A DNA stretch of 64,000 nt from Dromiciops gliroides (Eukaryota; Chordata; Mammalia; Microbiotheria; Microbiotheriidae), in contig NC_057862.1 of NCBI RefSeq assembly GCF_019393635.1, positions 94,921,159-94,985,158 of the forward strand. Reading direction: 5' to 3'. The position numbers and the translations under genes are program-made. The notes under the pieces were generated by a model. The model was not told the origin of the DNA and made no database searches. It saw only the letters and a list, made by a program, of their open reading frames with translations. Below, one piece after another: positions 20,290 through 31,330 of the stretch (positions are counted from its first letter, which is position 1; the number at the start of each line of letters is the position of its first letter).

Positions 20290-21605
20290 ATTGCAGAGAA
20301 AGTGCTCACCTGCATTGGTAAAGGAAGTTCCCACATCTAGGAGTTCTCGCTGTAATAATAAAATCACAAATTCAATCCCCGTTTCCTACTGAAGAACACC
20401 ACCTCTTATTGAGGAGGGTGATTAAAATGGGGTGGGGTGGGACTAGGAACTTTTAAAAAAAATTTACTGTATTCAAAGTGAAAAGTCTTTTTGGGAAGAC
20501 TTGGGCAGGGACTAGGATTGGATACTAACCTTTATGCAAATGTATTTTAAAAACACTTTTTAAGTGAAGACATTTCATTGAATGCTTGAGACCAGTTTCT
20601 GACTTGACAGAGCTATCAAAACGCAAAGTGACTAACAAACATTTTTTTAAATGGGGAGGAAAAAAAGGCATAACTATCCAGATGCCTCATGGAAGGGATA
20701 GTGCATATTTTTATACAGCTAATTACTGGTCTATTATCTTGTAATGATGAAATTAAATGACTGCGATTTAAAGAAAATCCAACTAGGAAGTGGTTATACT
20801 TTAAAAGGACACATGATACCAGTGAAATGACAAATCTGTCAAACTCCCAAATGCTGTCATCTTTCTTATTCTCCCAGGAGCACTCAACCTGTCAGGGAGA
20901 TAGGAGGCTGAAGGAAATAGATTAATATCCTGACTTAATGATTGGTTAACAGCAGAGAACACCTTCAATCTATAAATAAAACCTCATGGCAGGCATTCTG
21001 CCTACCCCAAGCTCGCTCACACCTGCCACCCCAGCCCATTGTTCCTGCAGATGGAAGAGGTAGCACAGCATTGCAGTATCTGACATAGTGGGAATGGGAG
21101 GATCCCGGCACCAACTCTGATGAGAAATGAGCAGACTGGAATTTGTTGAGAAGAAACCACCCAGGAACACATTGCTTTGCACAGACTAAGTGCTTGTTGA
21201 ATTGAATTTAGGCAACCCTAAGTTCCCGAGGGAGTGTTATAACTCTATTCTTCAACCCCAGGTTAAACTAGAATGTAAGATAGTTGAGTGGATCTACCAA
21301 CTTGTGCTTGTCTGAACCCCGCTAAAGAACTCTTGCTAAAATTTCCCCAACTTCCTTTTGACTGAATAAACTGTTTTTTTGGGAGGTCACATGCATATAC
21401 CTGAATTTTAATATGTGAAAAAGTTTTCTGTCTTGACTGTAGGCTTTTACAGAAGATGATTAATATAAAGACATGGAAAGATATACAAGTTAATTAAGAT
21501 ATGCACATAAAGCCATTGTTTTTCCTTGCATATGATTTTGCAATGGACAAAAGAGATTTAATCCATTCTAGAACTCATGTTATCTTCTCTGACTGCCTTT
21601 AGGAT
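20290..21605. other. Repeat-poor intronic sequence
   Basis: No repeats or ORFs recognised over 1.3 kb, which is unusual for this window. It holds AT-rich tracts and a T7 run near 21375. Intronic regulatory elements are possible but not shown. Confidence 0.4.
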
Positions 21606-21609
21606 ATTA

Positions 21610-21815
21610 TAATCATAGATCTTAGACTCTTAGATCAAGAAGGGACCTCAGAGGCCATTTAGTTAAGCCCCCTCATTTTGAAGGTTAGTAAACTGAGGCC
21701 CAGGAAAGGTAAATGACTTGTCCAACATCATATAGGTAGTATCAGTGATTGGATTTGAACCCATATCCTCTTGACTCTAAAGTCAGTGTTCTTTTTGCTG
21801 TGCTAGTTAGAATAA
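21610..21815 (-). repeat. Class D (MAR1-like) SINE
   Basis: AAGAAGGGACCTCAGAGGCC, GTAAACTGAGGCCCAGGAAA and ATTTGAACCCATATCCTCTT in order. Confidence 0.75.
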
Positions 21816-21979
21816 ACATACTATCCCCTAAGCATTTTTTCATATTGTTTAATATCCAGTAGTGTTCAAGGAAACTCCTTCACAAAGGTATTCATTCCCT
21901 AATCTGATTTCCTGGCACTGTGTAGAACTTTGTACCAGTTTGTAGAAGTCATTTGTATATATGATTTGATTCTTCTATG

Positions 21980-22090
21980 CTAGATTGTAAGCTCCTCAAG
22001 GAAAGCCTTATTTGTCTTTGTTTCCCCTCTCTGTACATAGCACAATGGATTCACAGTAAGCATTTAACTGCTTATTGAATGAATGGATGA
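21980..22090 (+). repeat. L2 3' end
   Basis: GATTGTAAGCTCCTCAAGGA, CTCTGTACATAGCACAATGG and CTTATTGAATGAATGGATGA. Confidence 0.75.
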
Positions 22091-22287
22091 GTGTTTGGAT
22101 GAAACATTCAGTGTTAAGCAAAAGTAGCTGGATATGAACAGAGAAAATGCCTTATAAAATGGCTCTTACAAACCAGGCATCAAGTTGGTATTAGTAATAA
22201 TGACTTTTAGATCAGAGACTGTTGAATAACTAGGACTAGTGTTGAGGTGGTTAAGTGGAAGGGGAAGAATGGTAACTATAAATTTTG

Positions 22288-22444
22288 TATTTTTGTTGTT
22301 GTTTGTTTTGTGGGGCAATGGGGGTTAAGTGACTTGCCCAGGGTCACACAGCTAGTAAGTGTCAAGTGTCTGAGGCCGTATTTGAACTCAGGTCCTCCTG
22401 AATCCAGGGCCGGTGCTTTATCCACTGTGCCACTTAGATGCCCT
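22288..22444 (-). mobile_element. Class A SINE
   Basis: Minus-strand copy ending near CACTTAGATGCCC. The target duplication CTATAAATTTTG is at 22276-22287 and 22451-22462. Confidence 0.9.
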
Positions 22445-22462
22445 CAGTTGCTATAAATTTTG

Positions 22463-22845
22463 AGGTCAATGGAAGGGTGAGTTTGCTAGGCAAAGGGTTG
22501 GTTCTTCAATGAAGGGTTAGAGGTGGGAGGGAAAGAAAGGGAGGTTAGACAAAGCATGGCAGTAAGGGAGCAAATCGACTTTGCCTAGGGAAGGGTTGTG
22601 GTAAGTGTTGGGAAGAGACTGTAAGCCAACTGAATAGTGGAGAAGGGATCACACATCTTTCTTACCCCAGTTCAAGTCAACAATGGAAACAGAAGTGATA
22701 CTAAAATCACCCAAATATTGCTAATTACACCTCCAGTTGTGGATGTCTGTCCACTCCCTGCTAACCTGTAGCTTAGTTACATCATTTAGATTTAGAAATA
22801 TCCAAGGAACACTGTGGTAGGACTGAGAAATCCAATATCCCTTGT
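22463..22845. other. No gene or repeat recognised
   Basis: Purine-rich short runs near 22525 (GTGGGAGGGAAAGAAAGG). No coding sign. Confidence 0.4.
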
Positions 22846-22849
22846 ATCC

Positions 22850-23010
22850 TCTGTTCCCACATTCTGTGTTCATGTATTGAAAGAATTTTATTGAGTACCA
22901 CTGCTCCTGAAAACTCATATGCACTTTGAGGAACACAAAGATAAATCAGGAGTCCTTATCATCAAGGAACCTACAAAATAGTTGGGGAGGACAAGCCATA
23001 TGCTTTACTT
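22850..23010 (-). repeat. L2 3' end
   Basis: GAAAGAATTTTATTGAGTAC, then CAAAGATAAATCAGGAGTCC and GTTGGGGAGGACAAGC follow the reversed L2 tail. Confidence 0.55.
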
Positions 23011-23109
23011 TGAAAAGTTAAGCAATAACATAAGGTAGTATCTGAGAAGCACCCAATGAATACTTTTTAGAGGAGAAAAGTTTTGCTCTAGGTTAGCCAG
23101 GTTAGGTTG

Positions 23110-23285
23110 GTTTAGGATCATTTATTTGGAGCTGGAAGAGACTTTAAGGATCACTCAGAGTAAACTACTCATTTAACAGGTGAGTAAGCTGAGGCTTGGG
23201 ACTCCCACAAGGTCACATAGGTAGGAAGTGGCAGAGTTGGAATACAAATTTAGGTTCTCTGAATTAAACTCTAGCGTTCTTTCCA
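23110..23285 (-). repeat. Class D SINE
   Basis: GGAGCTGGAAGAGACTTTAA, GGTGAGTAAGCTGAGGCTTG and GGTAGGAAGTGGCAGAGTTG. Confidence 0.7.
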
Positions 23286-23289
23286 ATTC

Positions 23290-23900
23290 ATGGAGAAGAT
23301 GTCATTTGAACTAAAATTTAAGGACATGAGAAGTTTTGAGTTGGGGGTGGTAAGGGAAGATGGGTATTTCAGAGAGTGAAAACAACATGAACATGGGAGT
23401 TTGGGGATAAGCAAAATACAATTTAGGGAAAGTGGATCCAACAACCTTACCGGAGTGGACAGTTCATGTAGAAGGGTAGTTGAAGATAAGGTTAGAAAGA
23501 TAGTTGAGGGGCAGCTAGGTGGCACAGTGGATAAAGCACCAGGCCTGGATTCAGAAGGACCTCAGTTCAAATGGAGCCTCGGACACTTGACACTTAGTAG
23601 CTGTGTGACTCTGGGCAAGTCACTTAACCCCCATTACCCTGCAAAAAGAAATAAAATAAAGAAAGATAGTTGAACATAAAGTGATGGTGGCTTTGAAAAG
23701 CAGAAATAGAAATCTAGATATTATCCTGTGGTCATTTGGGCAGCCACTGAAGGTTTCTGTGCAGAGAAGTGACGTGATGTAAGCAATATTTTAGGATGCT
23801 TACTTTTAGGGATGGTGTGCAGGACAAGGAGTCAGAGCATCTAGTTAGGAAGTTTCTCTGGGAGCTTGGATGAGAGCGAGGAAGTGAGAATGGAAAGAAA
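23290..23900 (-). repeat. L2 internal 3' region split by a SINE
   Basis: CATTTGAACTAAAATTTAAG before the SINE, and TATTATCCTGTGGTCATTTG and GAGAAGTGACGTGATGTAAG after it, read as one reversed L2. Confidence 0.6.
23508..23660 (+). mobile_element. Class A SINE inside the L2
   Basis: Plus-strand copy with head GGGGCAGCTAGGTGGCACAG and an AAATAAAATAAA tail. Perfect target duplication GAAAGATAGTTGA at 23495-23507 and 23661-23673. Confidence 0.93.
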
Positions 23901-24164
23901 AAGATGAATTTGGCAGACATTAAAGGATCAGACAAAAATTTGTTTATATCAACTATGTGAAGAGAAAAAAAAAACAAGATTAAGTAAGATTGTGAGCCTG
24001 ACTGACTGAGAAAGTATGTTGCCACTGAATGAAACATGTTATAGAGAAAGATATGTTCTATGTAAAACATGTTAAATTTGATTTGACTTTTGATATCTAG
24101 TTATACAGGTCCTGCAAGCAATTAGAGATGCAGAACTGAAGCAAGGTCTGGACTCAAGATTGGG

Positions 24165-24275
24165 GGATCATTGTTGTTGTTGTTTGCCCTTTGTTCTCCA
24201 AGAAGACCCAGACATTGGGTTGATGTCATGATTTGCAGTGAATTGGATTTAAATGAGACAGGGCTGGAGGATCAT
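24165..24275 (+). repeat. Marsupial SINE-like repeat, unnamed
   Basis: TTGTTGTTGTTTGCCCTTTG, TTCTCCAAGAAGACCCAGAC, then TGATGTCATGATTTGCAGTG and AATTGGATTTAAATGAGACA. I recall this block as a dispersed marsupial repeat but cannot name it. Confidence 0.4.
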
Positions 24276-24840
24276 TAATGTAGGTAGAATAGATAAAGTC
24301 ATGAAAGGGTCTCTTCATGAAAGTATATAATGAGAACAGCAGAGGAGAGAATGAACCTCGAAACACGCACAATGAGGGGAATGAGAGGAACCACTGTGAC
24401 ATTTTCAGAAACTTGCATTTATCTGGGGATGTGTTTCAGGCTATTAGGATTCTTCATCCATCCATTAGTGACCCACAGCCTGACTCCCAGTCTCCTCAAA
24501 TGTTCTGAGGCTACATCACTACTTGGGTCAGAGAGAAATGAGAGACTGCTAGATTATGGCCAACCCAACCTGTAATTTCTGTGAATGCAGGCACCCAGGA
24601 ATTGACATTACTTAAGGCAAAGAATAGGTTAAAGCTGTGGTGCTAAAAATGATGTGTGCTCCAGTATTCCTTTAGGAGATGCTACTTTGATTCTAAATGT
24701 GTTTAAGTGAAAACTTCAAACCTAGTAAGGCAAAATGTACCCTTCTATTTATTAAAGCTGCAAATAATTAAGATCACAGGGTTGAGTAAGTAGCTCTTAA
24801 TGACTTAATGTCATCATTGAGTATTCCTTCCAAGGGTAAT
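24276..24840. other. No gene or repeat recognised
   Basis: Two overlapping frames of 63 and 81 codons at 24317-24575 show no domain. No repeat was assigned. Confidence 0.4.
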
Positions 24841-24844
24841 CTTG

Positions 24845-25040
24845 ACTGAAAATTGTTTTTTAAAATTTTCATACTCACCTTTCTCCCTAATTTTGTTTTT
24901 TTGGGCAGGGCAATGAGGGTTAAGTGATTTGCCCAGGGTCATGTAGCTAATAAGTGTCAAGGGTCTGAGGCCGAATTTGAACTCAGGTCCTCCTGAATCC
25001 AGGGCTGGTGCTTTATCTACTGTACCACCTAGTTGCCCCC
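24845..25040 (-). mobile_element. Class A SINE with a long T-rich tail
   Basis: The body runs from GGGCAGGGCAATGAGGGTTA to CACCTAGTTGCCCCC. Flanks CCAAGGGTAATCTT (about 24831-24844) and CCAAGTGTAATCTT (about 25044-25057) look like a target duplication with one mismatch, so the 60-bp AT-rich stretch would belong to the insertion. Confidence 0.8.
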
Positions 25041-25151
25041 CGCCAAGTGTAATCTTAATATGCCAGTGATTATGCTGAGAGTTGAAAGTTAGAAGGTAGA
25101 GGATGAAAAGATTAAGGAAGTTGAGAACAAGGTTTAGAAATAAAACTGGTC

Positions 25152-25307
25152 AGGGCAGCTAGATGGCACAGTAGATAAAGCACTGGCCCTGGATTCAGGA
25201 GTACCTGAGTTCAAACGAGGCCTCAGACCCTTGACACTTACTAGCTGGGTGACCCTGGGCAAGTCACTTAACCCTCATTGCCCTACAAAAAAAATTTTTT
25301 TAAAAAG
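25152..25307 (+). mobile_element. Class A SINE
   Basis: Head GGGCAGCTAGATGGCACAGT, tail of A and T runs. Flanks AAATAAAACTGGTCA and AAATAAAATTGGTCA form the target duplication. Confidence 0.9.
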
Positions 25308-25377
25308 AAATAAAATTGGTCATATTGAAATATGTATGGCTCTTCCTTATTGTTTCTACAAATTCTCTGAATTTAGA

Positions 25378-26320
25378 GAATCATAGACTTTCAGAGTTGG
25401 AAGGGATCTCAGAGGACGTCATCCAGTCAAATGCATGCTTTCTTGTTTGAATACCCTCTATAAGATCTCCGAGTCATCATCTCTTCTTCCCTTGAAGTCT
25501 TCTGGTGAAAAGGAACCCATTACCTCCCAAGGTAGCCATGACAGTTTGAAAAAGATCATAATTATTAGGCAATATTTCATTATATCTAGTTGAAATCTGT
25601 TTTTCTTCAACTTCTACCCCTTGGTCTTAGTTCAGCCTTCTGGAGCCAAACAAGTTTAGCCCCTCCTCCCTGAGACATCCCTTCAAATACTGGAAGATAT
25701 TTTCCTTAACCCACCTAAGTCTTCCTTCTTTAGTTTAAAAAATCCCCAGTCCTCCAGTTATTCTTCATTTAACATAATCTTGAGGCCCTTCACCATTCTA
25801 TTTACCTTTCTCTAGATACACTACACTTTGTCTTTGTTCCTCCTAAAATGTGGTGCCCAAACCAAAACACAGTAAGTACTCTAGATGTGGTCTGACCCAG
25901 GTATATGATGACTTATTGTGTTCTGGACACGGACTCTCAATGGAGCCCAAGATCCCATTAGCCTTTTGGGCTACCATATAACACTACTGGCTTAAATTTA
26001 GTGTACTTTCCCCCCAAATTCCCGTGTCTTTTCATATAAATTGTTGCCTATTCACACCTCCCTCATTTTATTTGTGAAGTTGATTTTTTGAACCCAAAGT
26101 ATAGGACTTTCCATTTATTTCTTCTATTTCTTCATATTATAAGGTTTAAGCTAAGGTTCCCACTTGTTTTGTTTTTGGATTCTGACTAATCCAGCACTGG
26201 CTGCCTCTCCCAATTTTGTCATATGCAAATTTGATAAGCACACCACCTATGACTTCATTGAAATTATGGATAAAAATGTTGAACAACAGCACAGTTTCAA
26301 GGATAGATGAACTCAATAAA
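25378..26320 (-). repeat. L3/CR1 LINE, 3' region
   Basis: Reverse-strand landmarks in order over about 940 bp: TTTCAGAGTTGGAAGGGATC, CCTTCAAATACTGGAAGATA, AATGTGGTGCCCAAACCAAA, CTAGATGTGGTCTGACCCAG, CAAGATCCCATTAGCCTTTT, GTCATATGCAAATTTGATAA and GATAAAAATGTTGAACAACA. The last lies in the reverse transcriptase coding part. One of the clearest CR1-group copies here. Confidence 0.8.
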
Positions 26321-26462
26321 GAAATATTTAAATGCATTTAAATTAATTACTCAAAACTATAATTACTCAGATAGTCCAAACCTCCAACCTACATTTTATC
26401 GTATGGATTAATTCCCTTTGCCACTCATATTCACCAAGTAATTCCCAGTTCTGTTGACTTTC

Positions 26463-26616
26463 TTTTTCCTTTTTTTTTCCAGGGCAATAGGGGGTTAAGT
26501 GACTTGCCCAGGGTCACACAGCTAGTAAATGTCAAGTGTCTGAGGTCAGATTTGAATTTAGGTCTTCCTGAATCCAGGGCCAGTGCTTTACCCACTGTGC
26601 CACCTAGCTGCCCCCC
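26463..26616 (-). mobile_element. Class A SINE
   Basis: Minus-strand copy ending CACCTAGCTGCCCC. Flanks AGTTCTGTTGACTTTCT and AATTCTGTTGACTTTCT form the duplication, about 17 bp. Confidence 0.92.
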
Positions 26617-26639
26617 AATTCTGTTGACTTTCTGCTGGT

Positions 26640-27500
26640 CCACATTCATATATGCCTTTGGTCTAGTTTCTTTGGGAGGTTAGAGGTATAGGACAATTTC
26701 TTCTCTTTGTTTTCTCTAATGTCTTTGTCTGGATTCTGCTTAATTGTGGTATCCCAGAAGGGTAATTTACTTGGATTCCTTGTTATCACTCCCAGTGATA
26801 CCTTAAGACTTATGCCATCACCTTTAAATGAATAACATAGAATCTCCCTAACCCTGTGGGGGGCATAAATGTACAGTGATGGAAGGGGACAGTACGTCAG
26901 AAAAAGGCAATAGAATAAACAGTCTCATGGAGTTAGAAACCGAAGATGAATTCAAGAAACAGCATGTAGAAAAGGAGTGGCAGATATTATAGTAAGAAAT
27001 AAGGATGGAAAAGTTGGCAAGAGGCACACTCCAAAGGAATTCAACATAAGATCTGTCAAAAGACATCTGGCTTACATTGGGAAATTGAAAGATCTAGTTT
27101 GAATCAGAATATGCCTATTGGGTTTGTGGGGTTGTGGATAATTGGGGTTTTGGAAAGGTCTCGTGGAAATGCATTTGCAAATTCCTTTGAAGGTGAGGTT
27201 TTATTTATTATGCTAATAAATATATCTAATTTGGGGAGAGATGAAGTGAATTGGAGAGGTTAACATTATCACTTAGCATTCTACAAACTTCAGACTAAAA
27301 TGGAAACTTCTCTGTAACTAGTTTAAATTCATACACCTAGTTCAAAGGATTTAAATCAAGGTGTTACCCATTCCAAATCTACCCCCTTTATCTACCATAC
27401 ATGCTGCTTAGGTCAATCATTGAGTTTTCAAAGTTTTTTTTAATAACTTAATAATATCCATTGATATATAACTTTTGTGTTTGTAGAACAGCTGGCATTC
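26640..27500. other. No gene or repeat recognised
   Basis: Ordinary composition without coding or repeat signature that I can name. Confidence 0.35.
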
Positions 27501-27508
27501 ATCAGTGG

Positions 27509-27748
27509 CAGTGAGGTGTCTCGGTGGATATAGCCCTGAGACTGGAGTCAGGAATAACTGAGTTGAAATCTGGTCTCAGATTTACTAGCAGTATGTCCTT
27601 GGGCAAGGTATTGAACCCCTTTTGCCTCAGTTTTCTCATGTATAAAATGAGCTGGAGAAGGAAATGCAGATCACTCCAGGATCTTTGCCAAGAAAAGCCC
27701 AAACAAGGTCATGAAAAGTCAAACATGACTGAACAAGAACAAATGCAT
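27509..27748 (+). mobile_element. Class B SINE
   Basis: Head GTGAGGTGTCTCGGTGGATA, TCTCATGTATAAAATGAGCT, AAGAAAAGCCCAAACAAGGT and a tail with GACTGAACAAGAACAA. Confidence 0.75.
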
Positions 27749-27789
27749 TCATCATCATCTTTGAGCATCACAACCTTGTGAAGTAAGCA

Positions 27790-27965
27790 CTGAACACAGG
27801 TATTTATTATCCCCATTTTACAAATGAGAAAATTGAAGTTTGGAAAGGTTATATGACTTGCCTATGGTTACACAACTAATAAATACCATAGGAGAGATGA
27901 TAACTAAACTCAGGTTGCTACTAACTCTAAATCTAATCCCATAGTACCCAGGATTAGGAATGCTC
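27790..27965 (-). repeat. Class C SINE, partial
   Basis: TATTATCCCCATTTTACAAA, ATGAGAAAATTGAAGTTTGG and TTACACAACTAATAAATACC. Confidence 0.55.
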
Positions 27966-28029
27966 TAAATCTCTCTTTCCCCTCCCTCCCCAACCCAGGA
28001 CATTTATCCCCCAACATAAACCCAATAGA

Positions 28030-28870
28030 ATCATAAACTAAATAGATAAATTAGAAGTCATCTAGACCAGCATCCTACCACATGATGGGCTTCCTTCCTG
28101 GTTATTTTATTATTTTATTTTTTGCAGGGCAATGAGGGTTAAGTGACTTGCCCAGGGTCACACAGCTAGTAAGTGTCAAGTGTCTGAGGCTGTATTTGAA
28201 CTCAGGTCCTCCTGAATCCAGAACAGGTGCTTTGTCTACTGTACCATCTAGCTGCCCCTCTTCCTGATTATTTAGGATCTGTCTGAATAGTGAAATGGAC
28301 CAGTCATTTATTTCTTTGGACAGCTCTAATTGCTAGAAATTATATTGAGTCTTATATTGAACTGAATCCTGCCTCCTTGTAACTTTGATTAATTTCTTTT
28401 GCTTCTTCCATCTGTAGCTATACAAAGTATGTCTCATTCTTCTTCCTCACTTGGGTAGTCCTTAACTAGCTGAAGACAGTGATCATGGCCCTGCCTCAGT
28501 TTCTGCTTTTCCAAGCCAATCATCTCAGTTCCTTCAGAAATTGCCTTACAGTATGCTTTTTATCTTTCAGAAGTGTTCTCTGAATTTCTTCCTTGTCAGA
28601 TATTATTTCTAGCTCTGTCACATCTGCTCACACTTCCTGCCTTTAAAGAGAAATGAGGTCTTGGTGCAGCTGTAGAACATGGAATATTTGCCAGACATTT
28701 ATTGTGTGTTTCTCATCAGGGAACCTCTAAATCTAACTGAAGCTTGAGCCTTCATCCTATGTCCCCTTCTTCTTGTCCTTTTCTCATCGTCATAAAATCT
28801 GTAAGTGGGATGATAACTGCAGAGATCATGTTGGGCATTCTCCACCAAGAAAAATAAGTATCAAGCCCAA
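28030..28870 (-). repeat. L3/CR1 LINE fragment
   Basis: GAAGTCATCTAGACCAGCAT before the SINE, then GGACAGCTCTAATTGCTAGA, ATATTGAACTGAATCCTGCC and TGAAGACAGTGATCATGGCC after it follow the reversed CR1 3' end, with more divergence than at 25378. Confidence 0.5.
28108..28259 (-). mobile_element. Class A SINE
   Basis: Target duplication CTTCCTGGTTATTT (28094-28107) and CTTCCTGATTATTT (28260-28273), one mismatch. Confidence 0.9.
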
Positions 28871-28935
28871 TCTAAGACATCTTCATTTAAAGAGATTCTT
28901 TAATTTCCCTTAGCCTATTTCAGGCTTGGAAAAGT

Positions 28936-29030
28936 TTCTTCTTCTTCTTCTTCTTCTTCTTCTTCTTCTTCTTCTTCTTCTTCTTCTTCTTCTTCTTCTT
29001 CTTCTTCTTCTTCTTCTTCTTCTTCTTCTT
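28936..29030. repeat. (CTT)n microsatellite
   Basis: More than 30 uninterrupted CTT units, directly abutting the tail of a class A SINE. On the other strand it is a GAA repeat grown from the SINE A-tail. Confidence 0.97.
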
Positions 29031-29165
29031 GGTGGGGCAATGGGGATTAAGTGACTTGCCCAAGGTCACACAGCTAGTGAGTGTCAAGTGTCTGAGGCTT
29101 GATTTGAACTCAGGTCCTTCTGAATCCAGGGCCGGTACTTTATCTGCTACGCCACCTAGCTACCC
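29031..29165 (-). mobile_element. Class A SINE with an expanded GAA tail
   Basis: Body from GGTGGGGCAATGGGGATTAA to CACCTAGCTACCCC. Its tail is the CTT array to the left. Confidence 0.9.
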
Positions 29166-29450
29166 CTTCTTCATATTTTTGTAGTTCATCCATCTACTAC
29201 CAAGTTCAGTTTCTTTAAGAATTACAAAATTTTCTTGAACTATCTCTCCCATAAGGATTTCCTCTTGTTTCATCTTATTAGGAATTTTGGAGATGTGGTT
29301 ACTTTATTATCCTTTACTAAGATTTCCCTGTACCAATGAAAGCACAAATCTACCCCTCAAAAGGCATTAATAAGATTGTATTCACACACACACACATATA
29401 CAAATATGCATACACATATACATATACACACATATTTACATGTTGTCTTC
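29166..29450. other. No gene or repeat recognised
   Basis: Ends in a short CA/TA-rich run at 29383-29440. Confidence 0.4.
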
Positions 29451-29575
29451 CCTAATATAATGTGAGCTCCTTGATGTTAGGGACTGTTTTTACCTTTCTT
29501 TGTATCCCCAGCATTCAGCACAGTTTATGGCATACAGTAAGCACTTAATTAAATACATATTGACTGAATGACCAA
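29451..29575 (+). repeat. L2 3' end
   Basis: AATGTGAGCTCCTTGATGTT, TTTGTATCCCCAGCATTCAG, GGCATACAGTAAGCACTTAA and TGACTGAATGACC: a well-preserved L2 tail. Confidence 0.85.
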
Positions 29576-29739
29576 CTGATTCATATACCATAGTTTCCTT
29601 ATAGATAAAAAAGTTCTTCTTCTCCTTCTCCTCCTCCTCTTCCTCCACAGGCTTGCCCTGCCTAAGATGGTTAACAATATATCAACATGCTGATTCATGT
29701 TCTGCAAATTGATTTGAAAGTCACTGTTTTAAAATGCAG

Positions 29740-29885
29740 CTTGTCATAGAGTCATGGAATATTAGAGATATAAGGCGCCACAGAGGTCATAGTTCTAGTC
29801 TAAACTCTCAATTTAAAAACAAAGAAACAGGCTCAGAGAAATGTGATTTGCTAAAGCTATATAGCACATTAAGGTTTGCAAAGTG
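29740..29885 (-). repeat. Class D SINE
   Basis: GAATATTAGAGATATAAGGC and AACAAAGAAACAGGCTCAGA. Confidence 0.6.
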
Positions 29886-29895
29886 CTGTACATAG

Positions 29896-30108
29896 GAAAG
29901 AAGGAAGAAAGGCAATAAGGATGGAAGGAAAAGAGGAAGGAAGGAAAGAAAGGATGAAGGAGAGAGGAAGGAAGGAAAAGAGAGTGAGGGAGGAGGGAAT
30001 AAAGGATAAAGGGAGGACAGAAACAAAGGAAAAAGATAAGGGAGGGGAAGAGAAGAGGGAGAGAGGGAAAAAGAAGAGAAGGAAGGAGAGTAAGAGAGAC
30101 AGAAGGAT
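29896..30108 (+). repeat. Purine-only tract, GGAA-rich
   Basis: About 210 bp with very few pyrimidines on the plus strand, made of GGAA/GGGA/AGAA blocks. The encoded low-complexity frames are not genes. Confidence 0.93.
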
Positions 30109-30109
30109 T

Positions 30110-30355
30110 TATTAAACACCCATTGTGTGCCAAGCACTGTGTTTAGGACTTTACAAATTTTTTTTTAAGATTTGATCCTCACAATTACCCTATGAAGTAG
30201 ATACTATTATCTCCATTTACACATGAGGCAATGGAGGCTGAGAGAGGTTAAGTGATTTACTTAGTGTCATACAGTTCATAAGGTTCTGAAGTGGTAATTG
30301 GACACAGTTCTCCCTGACTCCAAGCCCAACACTCTATCCACTGCACCACCCTCAC
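30110..30355 (-). repeat. Class C SINE
   Basis: TTATTAAACACCCATTGTGT, TGATCCTCACAATTACCCTA, GGTTAAGTGATTTACTTAGT and AACACTCTATCCACTGCACC. Near full length. Confidence 0.75.
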
Positions 30356-30652
30356 CCACTGCCACTTAGAGGTTGTTAACGAGGACTAGAAAGAACTCAG
30401 TTCTTCTGACTCTTAGTCCATTATTCTTTCCACCACCCCAAACTGTCTTTTCTTTGTCACTTACAAAACTGCATTTGTGTTTCCTTTCCTTTTCTTTGAA
30501 TTGATTGCTCCAGTGGTTTTTCTTATTTCCTGTATCCTGGTACATGATAAAATGTCTATTTTAAAAATTATAATAATAGTATCAGAGTAACTTTTATGCA
30601 CATGTATCTGGTAAGTGTAAAATCACATCCAAGTTCTTACTCCATCATTCTT

Positions 30653-30800
30653 TTTTTTTTTTTGAGGGGCAGTGAGGGTTAAGTGACTTGCCCAGGGTCA
30701 CACAGCTAGTTAGTATCATATGTCTGAATCTGGATTTGAACTCAGGTCCTCCTGAATCCAAGGCCAGTGATTTATCCACTGCTCTACCTAGCTGATCCCC
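30653..30800 (-). mobile_element. Class A SINE, first of a tandem pair
   Basis: Minus-strand copy. CATCATTCTT precedes it (30643-30652) and follows it (30803-30812). Confidence 0.9.
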
Positions 30801-30812
30801 CCCATCATTCTT

Positions 30813-30978
30813 TTTTGTGTGTGGTTTTTTTTTTTTTTTAGTGAGGCAATTGGGGTTAAGTGACTTGCCCAGGGTCACACAGTTAGTAAGTGTTAAGTGT
30901 CTGAGACCGGATTTGAACTCAGGTACTCCTGAATCCAGGGCTGGTGCTTTATCCACTGAGCCACCTAGCTGCCCCCCC
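30813..30978 (-). mobile_element. Class A SINE, second of a tandem pair
   Basis: Same orientation as its neighbour. CATCATTCTT recurs after it (30979-30988), so three copies of one target sequence bracket the two SINEs. Confidence 0.9.
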
Positions 30979-31239
30979 CATCATTCTTAATGAAAGAAAA
31001 TCCATTTCTCCTGCATCCATCCAAACTTCATAGTATTTCAGGGTATCATCTAATCTTCCATTGAGTTCACAGCCGCATGCAAGGCCTTCCAATGTGAATG
31101 AAATATTTGTACTGTGGAGTTTTTCCATAGTTTTTGCTCTGATGTGGCCAGTTACCAATTTATTCATTTGAAATGAATATTATTATTGTTAGGTAATCTA
31201 CATAAATAAGTGTGCTTGGGAAATTTCACACTAATTGGG

Positions 31240-31330
31240 GGAGTGGGAAAGGGAACAAGCATTTTTAAAATACCTGCTATGGGTCAGGTGCTGTGGTAAG
31301 CTCTTTACAAATTTTATCTAGGGTCTCAGA
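31240..31330 (-). repeat. Class C SINE fragment
   Basis: AAATACCTGCTATGGGTCAG and AAGCTCTTTACAAATTTTAT. Confidence 0.5.

Noticed and set aside
28936-29030. Regularly spaced repeat considered as a CRISPR array
   Set aside because: Pure trinucleotide microsatellite with no spacers, in a mammalian context.
29808-30137. Long serine/leucine/proline-rich frames on the minus strand
   Set aside because: They are translations of a purine-only microsatellite.
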